From the NCBI GenBank assembly GCA_024704765.1, contig JAKMXF010000332.1, positions 918,984-982,983 of the forward strand: 64,000 nucleotides of DNA. The letters are read 5' to 3'. The first letter of the stretch is position 1, and each line of letters begins with the position of its first letter. This stretch comes from Oopsacas minuta. Lineage: Eukaryota; Porifera; Hexactinellida; Lyssacinosida; Leucopsacidae. The notes below the pieces were generated by a model. It searched no databases. It had not been told where the DNA came from and saw nothing but the letters and a program-made list of their open reading frames with translations. The translations under genes and the position numbers were made by a program. Of this stretch, positions 9,955 through 21,611 are shown in pieces.

Positions 9955-11810
9955 AGTAGGTCATAGTCGCTTGACACTTTCTATTACATTTATATCCAGC
10001 CCTTGAAAGATTAAATTTGTTTGATTTGCATTATTTGCCACTTTGTGTACAGTTGCACTTGGTAAACCTTTGTCCACCACACTTAGACCCTTGTTGAACA
10101 GCTTGTCGCAGGCCTATTTCTTTGTCTGTTGAGAAATCGTCCACACTGTACAGTGGATGGGGACACAGATCAAATTGATATCGGCTGTAGTATCCTTTCA
10201 GGATTCCTGCACGGACTGCTATACAGTATATTCATTTTCATTTCTTTCCAGAATTACACCCATAATGATTCGAGAATCACCTCTACCGCGATCCACTAAA
10301 TGGTTTGGAATAATTACATTATTTCCAGGGTTTCCAGCAACCAGCTCTCTTGCGGTTGAGTTGAATGTTGTCGTGCCGTATTTGGATAGCGGTTATCTGA
10401 GGCGAAGGACCAGATGAAGATTTTGAAGAAGTAGCTTCTGAGGGATCAGGGAATGTATTTTCTTGTGTAGAAAGATTTGGAGATACTGGGGTTTGTTTAT
10501 CTGAAGAGACTTGAGAGGGGTCAGATTGCTGATATGCAGCCATTAGATCGTCTTCGAACACAAGGCGTTCTAGGATTTCACTATGGAGGGATGCTGAACG
10601 TAGTCCAACATATGCATCACGTTCAAACAGTGCCTTGAATGGGGATTGTTTAATTCCAGAATGGTGACCACTGTTCTTCAGGAACTGCACAAAACGAAGC
10701 CCAGTTGGCCAATCTGTGGAGTCATTGTAACCTAACCACTCAGTTGGTATGTCTTTGAAGTCACAATTTAGCCTCTCAACCGATCCCTGGCTATCGGGAT
10801 GGCAAGGTTTACCATGGAGCATAAGCAGATCCGGCCACATAAGCTTCAGTTCATTGATGACTGATGCTGTAAATTCACTGCCGTTGTCACTCTGGAAATT
10901 TGAGGGACGCCTAGTAACACGAAAATGTCAACCAGTTGCCACGCGACTTCAGCAGCACGTTTGGACTTCAAAGGGCGTAATACGCAGTACTTTTTTATGT
11001 GGTCTTGATTAACCATGATCCAGCGAAATGAACCTTTGCACATGGACTGCATGTCAATGAGGTCAACCTGAGCACTGGATCCAAAGTCTTTGGACAGAAT
11101 TGACTTCACAGCAACACCTTTAGTGGTGGCACGCTTACATTTCTGTTAACATTGAACACAGAGATTTGTAGAGCTCAATGGAGTCGCGAATGACGTTTGC
11201 ATATTTGTTCTAAGCTTTAATCATCTTGTCTCGACCACCATGACTGCATGCAACATGGACGTGTTCAATGATGTCAGGCATATCATCTATGTGAGTAAAC
11301 TTAAACAGGTTCTTGAGAGCCTTCACTTTGCTTTCGAATCAACTTGTCAACATTCCCACACTGAAGAATTTCCCTATAAAATATATAAAATATGTCACTT
11401 AATCGATTCCAGCAAAACAGTACACAGCCGTAGTGTGCATATATTGGCACATTTTCTATGTACATCCAAGGAAACCTAAAACTTCGTACGTACGTAGGCT
11501 CTAGACAATTAGAGAACTAATTATAGTATTGTATAGATCATTTATTTGACCTGAATCCAAGTAATGCAGCCATGACTCAGGTTCTAATTGTTGAACCAAT
11601 AATTCTTGTTCACATACCTGCCCAGTATATAGTACTGCATGTTGGACTTCTTTGCGGTATCAGATGCAACTTTGACCTCTTCAAGCTACAAAAAATACTC
11701 GTGTTTTGTCATCAACAATGATTTTTATCAGAGCTTTTTCGTTTCAACATCTCCTCACGGAAAGACTGTTCCATAGTGTCCGCCATCTCTGAGAGTTATG
11801 AGGACAATGA
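9955..11810 (-). pseudogene. KRBA2/SCAND3-like DDE integrase, frameshifted
   Basis: Minus-strand pieces read in family order. First is an N-terminal start MADTMEQSFREEM (~11800) and 'KSNMQYYILGRY'. Next is an H2C2-like region with HVACSHGGRDKMIK (~11230). The rve core follows (11109-10319): first Asp in AQVDLIDMQSM, second in QSDNGSEF (~10890, reached by a frameshift), and Glu in QGSVERLNCD, then GIKQSPFKALFERDAYVGL. After another shift come a β-rich segment (VDRGRGDSRIIMGVIL) and a Cys-rich tail (KCNCTQSG, YKCNRKC). All three catalytic residues are visible, but at least three frameshifts or stops break the frame. The family occurs in vertebrates as KRBA2 and as repeated copies in invertebrates. 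Confidence 0.8.
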
Positions 11811-12011
11811 GATGTTCATATTACCTTGCCTTTTATACTCCAGAATATTTCACGTCGAAAGATACTTGCTTTTGATGTGTTGTTATTGTCGATACACTAC
11901 TTTGAGTCAGGTTTCTCTTATACATTATCTATTCTTAAGTTAAGTGAGGTATATGTTTGTAATAACTATTGGAAGATTTTCCATTATTCACTACTAATTG
12001 ATTTAATATTC

Positions 12012-12128
12012 GTAATACGTTTCAGTCAATCTGTCAAAAAAACGACCAAATGATTCAGTCAAATTGTAAATTGCCTAAGTGAATCAATCAATTTTTAAAT
12101 TGACTGATTTTATACATTGACTGTAACA
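12012..12128 (-). repeat. right terminal inverted repeat of the Ginger-like element
   Basis: It is the partner of 9735-9847 in inverted orientation, ending in '...cattgactgtaaca'. Confidence 0.8.
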
Positions 12129-12974
12129 TACATAGATAATAATATGATAACTTATATAGTCTAAACTTCCAGGAATAGTATTTCATGGTATTCAACTGTA
12201 TTTCGAGAATTACTGATGAGATGATTGTAAATTGGATAGTGACCTGAAACACCGAGATCGAAATTTCAGCTAGGAACTTGGTATGGTTCATGTAACGACA
12301 CTTATTTGGCATGCAAGAAAATCCATATATCATATGTAGTTAATTCCGAAATACCCTCATATGTGAATTATACTTGTAGCTTGATCACAGATATGAAATC
12401 ATAGTTACACATGAAATACTATATTATATCCATTCCAGTTTAACTAACATATTCCCATTTGTATAGATAGTACATCATATGAATATCTGATGTATGTATG
12501 AACAAGTGGACAATTAGAGAGGACCCACTGTAGATACATTTGACATACATTTCGGGGTGTACATTCGTAAATTCTCAAATGCCATACGCCAAAACTATCG
12601 AAAATATTATCGAAGTTTTTCGGGAAAAAATGATCGGCAATCATCCTACGATCGTGATCGTCGATCAATGATCGCATGAATATCAATTTCCATGACCCTG
12701 GAGGGCTACGACAGTTAGATAATTGAGTTCTAGTAAGAATACAAGACCTGTACCGAACCAGAGAGCGACACTTAACTCATATGTCAATTGCTCCTGAAAG
12801 GACCCACATATGACATAAGCACAATAGTATCCATCGATGTACCCATGAGCCCCCTCACCCGAAAGCTGGTTGCATTAACATTCCAGGTATGACGTTTTAA
12901 GCCTCACTTGGTACCGAAGGAAGTTGCCTTAGAAGGCGTTCCAGAAGACCCATAAGCAGTGGAACAAGCCCACC
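12129..12974. other. no gene; GC-richer block interrupted by the RAG1-like transposon
   Basis: From ~12690 the base composition becomes markedly less AT-rich and stays so across the transposon into 16318-16900. The two parts are one ancestral sequence split by the insertion. Five GATC sites lie within 12632-12673. No protein was recognised. Confidence 0.5.
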
Positions 12975-12986
12975 CACAGTGGCTTA
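12975..12986 (+). repeat. left RSS-like terminal repeat
   Basis: CACAGTGGCTTA preceded by the ccacc target duplication. Confidence 0.85.
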
Positions 12987-13672
12987 GTAGTAATTAATTA
13001 AGAAATTTTTATAGTAATGCTTTCATTCCTTTATGGTTTCATTGTGTTTCTAAACATTCAAGTAGCACCCATTCCAATTTTCGAATCATTTGGTAGCCTA
13101 TTAGTTATGTAAATTTGAATCGAAACTTTGTTGTTTTTGATGCTGAAATTATCGTTTCGGAGAATTCAAAACATAAAAGATATTCACATTGATTCTGATT
13201 CTTTATAGAATATATTAGCGATCTATTGTTTCATCTATTCTAGACAATTTTGTGTCAGATATATTCTAAACTGTATACTTTTCACGTGAAGGATTGTGTA
13301 CCCAGGGTAAAAAATGAATTCCATTATTCCATGCATAAAATTTTGAAAGTGTCTGAAAAAAAAAAGTCAAGGAACTTCAAAGCGAAAATAATACCAGTTG
13401 TTGTTGTTTACAATTTATACTATGTTATATGAAGATGACAGGCGCCGAAACTGTCCGCAACTTTGATTTTTTGGCCACATTCCATTGTCTGTAATCATTG
13501 CTATGGAAATTCCTAAAGTGATATCTGTAACTATGTAATTGAATACCCGTCTAATCCTAATTCTTCTTGGAAATTACTGCACAAAATTAAATTTATGTAC
13601 GTGTGTATATACGTCTACTTATGTTTTCAATCTTACACCTTTATTTTCTCATAGATAATTTATCCGTGATCA

Positions 13673-15760
13673 ATGGCTGAACCAATTGCTCCGATAACTC
13701 CCCCGAATCCCGTCTCGAGTTAGCGAGAATCCTGGAAGCAAATGGCAATTGCGTCCAAACAACTCTGTTGTCTTAGCGATCTCCATGGATTAGACGATGT
13801 CAAGCAGGCTAAACTTGAATTGATTCTACGTAGAATACGAGATATGATTAGAACTTCAAAAAAATCACTTGAAACTTTGCATGGAGATTGGTGGCATTGA
13901 AATTTGCTCAGAATTATTTATAGCTTCACAAACCCCCCAAATAACTAAGTCGGTGCGCCAAAAGAAAGAACTTATCAATCTTTCATTGGAACATCAGCCT
14001 TCCCGCATCTCTAGTGTCCTTGAGTCTATCAGGTCCATCTCGGTAATCGAAAAAACTTCTGAAATTACAATTGCAGCTCTTGCTTTGCAATTGTTGTGCA
14101 ATGAAGAAGACAATCAAGAACTTGCGAGGGTATCTAAATCAATTGTGCAGGGAAATTCTCTGGTCAATTCGGGCGTGCATCCAAAAGCAAAGAATTGGAT
14201 ATGGACATGGCATTATTTCTTTTGGATCTACTAGAGATTGGCAAGAGGAAGTATACTCTACTACGACAACTTTTGTTATCAAATGAAATTCACTTTCCTA
14301 CATATCAGAGGGTGGCCGATCATAGAAATAATTTGTACTACGAAGTATGATTCAACTATACCCGAATCCTACAGCCCCAGTTGGTGTGTGTGTGCCATAC
14401 GCTCAATTTGTCTACCATACATTTTGTAGAATTATGTCCACTCTACCGTCCCCTTCAAATGAGGATTTTCCTCTCCGATTTCAGATTGCCGATGGCTTAG
14501 ATGGATCTGGAAAGCATACCGTATATAATCAACCAAATACGAATACGTCTACCAAATCGTTCATCCTATTTTGCTTCAAAGCAGTACACATTGTCCCTTC
14601 TAGTGGAAAGGAACTTTGGAAAACAACTGCCCGAATTCTTCATTCTCCCAACGTTCAATTTTCCTTCTTGCTGCCACAGAAAATCATGACAATATTCGCC
14701 AATTTTTGAAAGATATCATCAATCCCGAAACAGATCAAATGAAGGACCAAGGTTTCTATTTTGCCAATGATAAACATATATTTGTCGGTGTTTTCCGATC
14801 AATGCTTGATGTTAAAATGGCAAGTATTCTCTCAGGAACAGGAAGTGAGAGTTGCCAACAATGTACTGCAACGCAGAAAGAACTAAAAGATCGTGACTTA
14901 ATTTTGCAAGGCTATCCCATCAATAGAAACATTTCAGACGCCATTCAATTATTTGGAGAACTGGAAGACATTGATGCTTTCTTTTCATTACCAACAAATC
15001 AAAGATTTAACCTGACTCACTAACCATTATCAATTATAGATATTCTAACTGCTTCTCCCTTACATTCCTATACGTGCATTTTTAGATGATTTAATTTACT
15101 TGTGTACCACCTGAATTGTAACAAGCTCACATGGTCACCATCATCAAAAGAAATTAAAGACTCTATGATGGATGTGCGAACCATAGTTCAAGAAGTAACA
15201 GGTCTAAGAATTGGCCAACAGACCCAAAGGAGGTACTACTTCCATAGGTGGTGTGGCTCGAAGAGCTTTTTCAAATGACTCCAAGTTTATTGAATGCGCA
15301 ATGTCTTTGGTTAAGATTGATCATAGGGACTCACCTTGTAAATTGCACACACAATTATCTGTCATTCTTAGAATCATAAATTCAGACAGAAAAATTGGGT
15401 GACCTTTGTACAGACACCTATCTCCTTATTCTTCAATCCTTTCCCTGGGTGAACATTACACCGACTTTACATAAATTACTAGGCCATTCTGAAGAAATAC
15501 TGATGAGATGAACTTTGGGTATGGATTGAAATGCTTTAGCGAAGAAGGATCCGAAGCCTGCAACAAATTAATCAGGAATATAGGGAACATCTAGCAAGGA
15601 AACTTCCTTCGAAGATAATGTCGTTGATATATTTGTCAGACTCTCATCTGAAAGCGATCCTGTGTTAACGAAATATCGATCGACAGTGGTGTGCGAAAAG
15701 TGCTGAGAACACGATCATACCCGAAGAGCTCAGTGCTGTAGAGACAATGCAACAGATTTA
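13673..15760 (+). pseudogene. RAG1-like DDE transposase, multiply frameshifted
   Basis: From an ATG (MAEPIAPITPP) the frame is broken by stops and shifts, but blocks appear in RAG1/Transib order. 'LLEIGKRKYTLLRQLLL' (~14228) is followed by 'DGLDGSGKHTVYNQ' (14491-14532), the region of RAG1 Asp600 and Transib 'FDGSTGQ'. Then come SFILFCFKAVHI and GKELWKTT, and 'LDVKMASILSG' with the Zn-type SCQQC (~14860), matching RAG1 CxxC 727/730. A PLHSYTCIF segment (~15060) sits near the second Asp region, although the Asp itself is not obvious. After 'IGGVARRAF' (~15250) come 'LHKLLGHSEEIL' and 'FSEEGSEACNKLIRN' (15535-15580), matching RAG1 'FHKTLAH' and the Glu962 motif 'ASEGNESGNKLFRR'. A tail with SESDPVLTKYRS follows. 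Confidence 0.85.
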
Positions 15761-16305
15761 TTAGAATCATCTATTGATAATATCGTCAAGGGCCTTATTA
15801 TTGATACGATATCGTAACAACGTAGTTTGCTGAATGTTAGCAAATAAAAAGTACAAATAAAACATCCTTTAATATAAGTGCTTATTGTTTTCATCCAGAA
15901 ATTGTTAGAGTTGATACTATGTATTAGCAAAAAAGATATGAATAATTCTAAAAACGCATTTAGAAGTATGAAGTACAAAAAGCAAAAATTATGAAAAAAT
16001 TGTGTATGACGTCATTTTATAAAATTATGAGTAATTTTGAAATTCTAACAGTCGTAATTGCTTCCATGGATGTGATATACTATACCCAAATAATACAATT
16101 TATAGGGCTAACATTGTTATACAATCAGATATTAAAGAAAAACAAAATTCAGAATAAAGCTATGACGTCAGAACATAATATATAGAAACCTTATAGAATT
16201 TTGAATGCACCAAATGATTCCTAGCATATGATAACCTATATGCTGATAATACGTTATATATGCCTATTTCAAATTGAAATACCCATTCTTTACTAACTCC
16301 CATTT

Positions 16306-16317
16306 TAAGCCACTGTG
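16306..16317 (-). repeat. right RSS-like terminal repeat
   Basis: TAAGCCACTGTG, the exact inverse of the left end, followed by the ccacc target duplication at 16318-16322. Confidence 0.85.
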
Positions 16318-16900
16318 CCACCTGGGCCAAAGTAGTTGGTGCTCAACGAACCAACGGCACACACGTGACACTCTGGCATCGAGTCCTTAAGTCCACCACG
16401 GAAGGCCTCCACTGAAGGGACCTCTAAGCTAAGGAGAAAAACTCTACTTAAGTGTAGGAAAATCCCCAGAGCCCCAGCACCTAACCAACCAAACTTAGCG
16501 AACTCACTTGAACTGGAGTAAACCAAACGAGGTAACATAAATCAGTAGGAGTACGCTCAATCTAAAAATTGAACCAATTAATGTTGAGGCGCCAGTCTGC
16601 TTGATGTACGATTTACCCAAGGTTACTGCACACCGTGCCACCTGTTCATCGATGAAGAGATAACATATACCCAGGGTAACGCCCTTTTTCGACAGGAGGG
16701 GTCCGAAGATCTTCCCCTGAAGGGAGCTAGTAGTAGTGGAAGATTAAAGGTAATCATATGCCACAGCGCTGCAGTAGGGTTAATGTCATAGTACAAGCTA
16801 CATACTGACAGTAAACTAATACCAAATTAGATGCCGATGGCAAGGCTAGGACAAGGCACTAGAGAATAGTATCCGAGACTTTAACCTTTATGCTACCCTG
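16318..16900. other. GC-richer block, continuation of 12690-12974
   Basis: Composition contrasts with the AT-rich surroundings. A minus-strand frame (16538-16305) runs into the transposon boundary and stays open about 25 codons further if 12974 is joined directly to it. No domain was recognised. It could be an old retroelement or a host pseudogene; rRNA was considered and not supported. Confidence 0.4.
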
Positions 16901-18059
16901 GTAGCATAAGAAAATGAATTTAGTGATACCATAAGCTGTATAATTGACTATTTAGCAAGTCTAACCATAGCCTTCTCTCAATAAGGCCTATCAAATGTAC
17001 AGTACACACTCGTTAATTCGAACAACACTGTTGTAATTGCAGAATTTTTCGTTAAGATTAGCAAAATTCATTTCAACAAGACTATAGAATCTAGGAATCA
17101 TTATTTCGAAAATAGTACAAAGATGAGAAGGTGGACACAATTCTAATATTTAAGTTGTTTAATACGTGTTTCAATGAAGATGTATTACGTATAATTCGTA
17201 AGTATTTTATATAACGTAGTATACCTTCTACCCACAATTTTTGGTGACGTAACTACTATTAGGCTGATTTCCGGATTAGATATTCTGCATGCCAAGTTAA
17301 TTCTTGAATTTGATAAATCTAAGCATGGTTGACAAAATTATATTATACTTGATGATAATGTAATTTATACAATCTAACATTGTCAGATCTCCGATTTCTA
17401 GATTATCTAAAAGTATGATATGTTCAAGTAGATAACTTATAAGGTATTATACATTGCGTACGTGTTATACGCTTTACAAGTATTCTTAAACTTAGTCTAA
17501 TATAGAGTTCGATAATTTTCTGCGTTAGAATTGGATATGTATTGGTCCTTTTGTATAATTGTAGACAATTTTCCAATGATTGTATAAGCTTTGGATTCTA
17601 ATACTGTGCGAAATGGTTTCGTACACCACATACAGTATATTTATGCTCGAGTAAATGTATTACAGATAACTTAGAAATCATGTTTCTGGAAAATGAAGCA
17701 CAAATCCTAAGTAGAAAATTCGAGGTTGATGTTAGGTTGTATATAGAGATGGCTATGGTTTAACCGATTACTTACTATTTGAGGCACTGTGCCCTACAAG
17801 TAAGACCTAATCTAAAACGTTGACAAAATGGTGATTGTTACATGTATGTATTTGTCGTTTGTGTCTATCCGAATATACTTGATAATTTTCTAACAAAAAA
17901 TAACTTTTCTGAAAAATTTCATTTGTGACGTCAGAGATTTCAACTTCAATATTGATGACATCATCTTAAAATCGCCATATCTCGGATTATTATGAACCAA
18001 CGAATTGCTTCGCTTTTTCCAGTGATATATAGATTCGTGCTATGAAATGTATAACGTGA
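16901..18059. other. no gene seen
   Basis: AT-rich, without long frames, terminal repeats or recognised motifs. Confidence 0.5.
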
Positions 18060-18240
18060 GCTACGTAATATAGAGCCTTGGGTAGATTCAGAAATGGTCC
18101 AGGGATATGTTACCAGGCCTTGTAATAAATAGTGAACTAAATAAATTCAAAAGCTAAGCGTTTTTGCTCCAAGAAATGTATTGCATGTTTGTAGAACAAA
18201 TTCTCAAGCATTATATTCGAAAAAATTGGTCTAGCAAATT
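18060..18240 (-). repeat. dispersed repeat family B, copy
   Basis: Reverse orientation: 'ttgttctacaaacatgcaat' is followed by 'aaggcctggtaacatatccc' and 'tggaccattt', shared with 3890-4050 and 47740-47890. A minus-strand frame at 18137-18403 is a chance product of this repeat. Confidence 0.5.
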
Positions 18241-18671
18241 CATATTGTATAAACGACTTCGCATAGTTCAAATTTGTATCCTGGAATCGGTATTGAGGTC
18301 GATGGGGTAAACGTGAAGATAATACATTCCAATGGGGATAGAGATTATTGAAGGGAGGTTGGTGCAGGTATGAAAACTCGGAAAGAAGGAAGGAGTAAAT
18401 CAAATGTCAATAACTAGAGAAGGACAAAAGAAAAGATGGGAGAACAGTGATCCGTATAAGAGAAAGGCTGTAAATTTCGTATAGCGAATCCTGTAGAAGA
18501 ATATGGACTCTAAGAAAGGGGCAAATCCAAACAGTAAAAGAAAGTATAATGTAAAAATGTAGTGTAGCAAATCTGTATAGGAACTAGTACAATGGAAATT
18601 TGTCCCGCTAAAAGTAAATAGTGCACTGCAAAAATTCTGTGGCTGAAAGTTAGACCGAAATTATTGTATAT

Positions 18672-18857
18672 CAGTGTTTCTCAAATGGCTATATTTGGAT
18701 AAGATATGCATCATACCAATTTCTAAATCAATTCTTTGTTCAAATTTGGTTAAGATAGAAATGTTGGCCAAGTTTGGTCAAATTGAGCAATCAACGACGG
18801 GAATATCTCGTGCGACAGGCTAGCAAAACTATACCACCACCGCTTTAGAAACCCCTG
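18672..18857. mobile_element. short hAT MITE
   Basis: The left end is CAGTGTTTCTCAAA and the inverted right end is CAGGGGTTTCTAAA. The flanking 8-mers ttgtatat and taatacat agree at five positions, so the duplication is weak. It has no coding capacity. Confidence 0.5.
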
Positions 18858-19508
18858 TAATACATTATAATTATGTCACATTATCTCGCATGTATGCATC
18901 TGCGAACACAGTAAGAATACCAAAACTTTGCCCAAACCTTATGTTGCTATCCATCTACTATTATTGCTAGGAATAACGATTGTCAAACATTGAATAATCA
19001 GATAACCAACCAGTGATGGTGTTTAGAGTGTGATAGATAGGTAAATATTCCATGAATAATTACAAAGAGACAAGGCTTATGGATTCTATACAAAACGTGA
19101 CTACATACATAAGAACAAGGTTTAGAAAATGACAACCAAAACAGGAAATAAGATAGTAAGGCAGATATAGCTGGTCGTGCCTGCAGTGTATCTACCTAGG
19201 CAAGTGGGAGTGACCCGAAGTAGCAAGGGTTCATGCTGAGTGGACCAAGGGGATGATTTCTAAGGATAACTTTGTCATCGCCTTTCAGGGAGATGATAGC
19301 CTATAGCTAAAATTATTGGGCAGCGCTATCACAGGAAGTTGGATTTGCATTCAACATTCAGCAGAATTCGACTATTGGGCTTCACCACACCATCTTATGT
19401 ACGGCACCCTTATGCTCTTCAGCTGAAGCTTGGGCCTATCAAGAGCTAGAGGACATGGAAACTTGAACAGGGAGGAACATTCTCTCACAATCTCAGCCTG
19501 GCACGAAT

Positions 19509-19561
19509 CCCAGCTGGATGGTTATACCCAATTTCTAGTTGGGTATAACCATCCAGCTGGG
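19509..19561. other. perfect 23-bp stem, 7-nt loop hairpin
   Basis: The left arm starts cccagctggatggttatacc and the right arm ends ggtataaccatccagctggg. All 23 bp pair, and the loop is tttctag. Perfect pairing suggests recent origin or selection. Confidence 0.85.
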
Positions 19562-20493
19562 TGGTAACTTCATGTGACTTTGAAATCTAAGGGTGGCATA
19601 AATTAAATCAGCTGGGCAAAACTACTGTAGGGGTCGAAATTACCGCGCTCAGAGCCTCCTTTTGTTCCATTCGAAAAGTGACTCGAAATATATCTTGAAT
19701 CAATCACATGGTTCACAGTTTGTTTCCATGACTTATCTGGATTCTATGGAATATATTTACATCTATTTTAGATAATGCTATCGTACTAAGTCTTAAGTAG
19801 TACATTCAAATATTTTTGTACTTTGGAGATCCCAAAGCCCCTCAATATCCCACCCTCCAGTTAATTCCAACTCCCTGTTTATTCGGACCCCTAGAGTAGG
19901 TTATGACTATAGTGCCGGCAACGACACAAATATTCATAAAGTGTCGGCAACGGCACATTATGGATAAATACCTGGGTGGTGGAAATTTTCTTCTGAATGT
20001 ATAGGCAGCTAAAAAACCAATTCGCCACTCCAACACCGCAAAGCCTGTCTCTAAATGACTAATTCCACTTCTAAAGGTGTAATAGTCACAAATTTATTGG
20101 AAATTCACGTACAACAACTTAAGTTCTGGCTCAATATTCTCTAAACTACATCCAAGCCTGCTGCCGCTGTCACATAGTCAATTTCCCCTTTCGTATTTAT
20201 CCGGGTGGGCCAAAACTATATAGGAATTTTCCCACTCGGGAAAATACTACATATTATTCTTCCCCCTATCACAAATTTCAATTTTACTAATCACATTTGA
20301 TCGAAATGGCTATTAATTCTGCATAAAATTTGATTACAGATAATAGAAAGTACCAATGCTGCAGATCTAATGTGAAAAATCTAAAGAGAGGAATAAATCA
20401 TAAAAATTCGAAGAACTATTCTCGAAGGAATTATAGTCAAATCCATAGAACAACAACTGCGTAGAAATATATTTATAACTATCACGAAACAAA

Positions 20494-20539
20494 GGCTATT
20501 ATCTCCCGTATTTCACAAAAATTACAGGAGATGATAGCC
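20494..20539. other. 13-bp stem hairpin
   Basis: ggctattatctcc and ggagatgatagcc pair with one mismatch across a 20-nt loop. Confidence 0.6.
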
Positions 20540-21611
20540 GAATTCGTTGATATTTCATACTAAAAACAACAATTAGTAAGAATTGTCAACTTGTTTAACA
20601 AAATCTTTGAATAGGGTGAGCTTTACTATCCTGATAATTTCACCATTAGCTGGATTTATACACATTCAACATTTGTTCCATAAGTAGTCAATTGTGGCAG
20701 ACTGATATAATGGACACAATTAATATTGGAGTTAGCACTACAGTGGGCAACCGTTAAGCACGTGCAATGATGTCAAAAACGATTTTCACTTTATACAAAT
20801 ATCTGATCTGACTTCCTCTCAACGGGTACATAGTAAAAAGGTATGCTGAATGCGAATTTATCACTTGATTATTTGTCATTTTGCCATTTGTAGTTTATTT
20901 TTATTTTCTTTGATACTTTTATATGGCAATCGAATAAACCAGCCCAAGCCTTCGCTTGGAAGCATTTGATCATCCCAAAATACTTCGGTCCACCCGCTGA
21001 GAAACTGGTTGCTCAGGTAACTCAGGGTTGGGGTCGATAAAGTTGCTATATCCTTAAGTTTGAAGCTATCCTCACAAAGGAACCATTTCTAAATATTAAG
21101 ATGAAAATATTTAAGGAAATATACTTCGATAGCCTAGTCCAAACAGAAATTGATCACGGTTGCGAAATATTGGGCTACTGTTGTAAAAAATTCCAAAATG
21201 ATTTATATAATCCAAAAAATTTTGGGAGATATATCCTCAAGGCCATGTATACAAAATTATTTGTTTTTCGTCCGGATTTCTAATTGTTTTCATTATTGTA
21301 GTTATTTACGCGTCTAGTGAATTTTGTACAAATAATTGTTTCGAAATATTTTGAAAAGTATTTTGGACATGAGTTAATTAAAATCTATTTACTTTTATGA
21401 TGCTACGAGGGAGCGTAGCGAGAGACAAGACAAAATTAGAGTTTCCAGAGGTGTGGAAATTCACACACTTTTAGAATTACAATGGTTAACGAAGAAATTC
21501 TCAATGGTCCTTGAAGCTCCTTTACCTTGCCCTGCTTCGGGCCTGTATGCCATTCTTACCATATTCTGAAATTTTCACATATCTCTAAAACTTATTGCGG
21601 AATCTCTAAAA

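Larger units (their letters stand above)
9735..12128 (-). mobile_element. Ginger-like DNA transposon carrying a KRBA2-type integrase
   Basis: Long terminal inverted repeats (9735-9847 and 12012-12128) both start TGTTRCAGTCAATGTA. The flanking 4-mers are tata (9731-9734) and taca (12129-12132), a 4-bp target duplication with one mismatch. Ginger elements, DNA transposons with a retroviral-type integrase, are known for 5'-TGT ends and 4-bp duplications. The interior is a minus-strand integrase pseudogene with no reverse transcriptase or LTR. The ends, duplication and integrase together make this a cut-and-paste element. It is dead, with several frameshifts. Confidence 0.8.
12975..16317 (+). mobile_element. 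RAG1/Transib-superfamily transposon with RSS-like ends
   Basis: The left end is CACAGTGGCTTA (12975-12986) and the right end is its exact inverse (16306-16317). The first seven bases equal the canonical V(D)J RSS heptamer. Both ends are flanked by ccacc (12970-12974 and 16318-16322), a perfect 5-bp GC-rich target duplication, as made by Transib and RAG transposases. The 3343-bp interior carries one plus-strand RAG1-like transposase pseudogene and no RAG2 (kelch) gene. No convincing nonamer was found at 12- or 23-bp spacing. Confidence 0.88.
18858..21611. other. no gene; hairpins inside
   Basis: A less AT-rich patch lies at ~19150-19560 and ends in a perfect hairpin (19509-19561). The 13-mer ggagatgatagcc occurs at ~19288 and again in the hairpin at 20494-20539. 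Small open frames (19842-20036, 21101-21283) show no similarity. No gene was seen. Confidence 0.45.

Noticed and set aside
10157-10417. Plus-strand frames inside the integrase region (10157, 10749, 11240)
   Set aside because: Antisense shadows of the minus-strand integrase relic, which carries the conserved motifs.
14347-14709. Frame of 120 codons as a separate gene
   Set aside because: It is one piece of the RAG1-like transposase, containing its DGLDGSG block; overlapping frames at 14501 and 14616 are frameshifted continuations.
15730-15978. Minus-strand hydrophobic frame as a RAG2 partner gene
   Set aside because: No kelch repeats or PHD finger; AT-rich hydrophobic frames of this size are expected by chance here.
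16318-16900. Ribosomal RNA or mitochondrial insertion
   Set aside because: The GC-richer, structured look suggested it, but none of the conserved rRNA core blocks was found on either strand.
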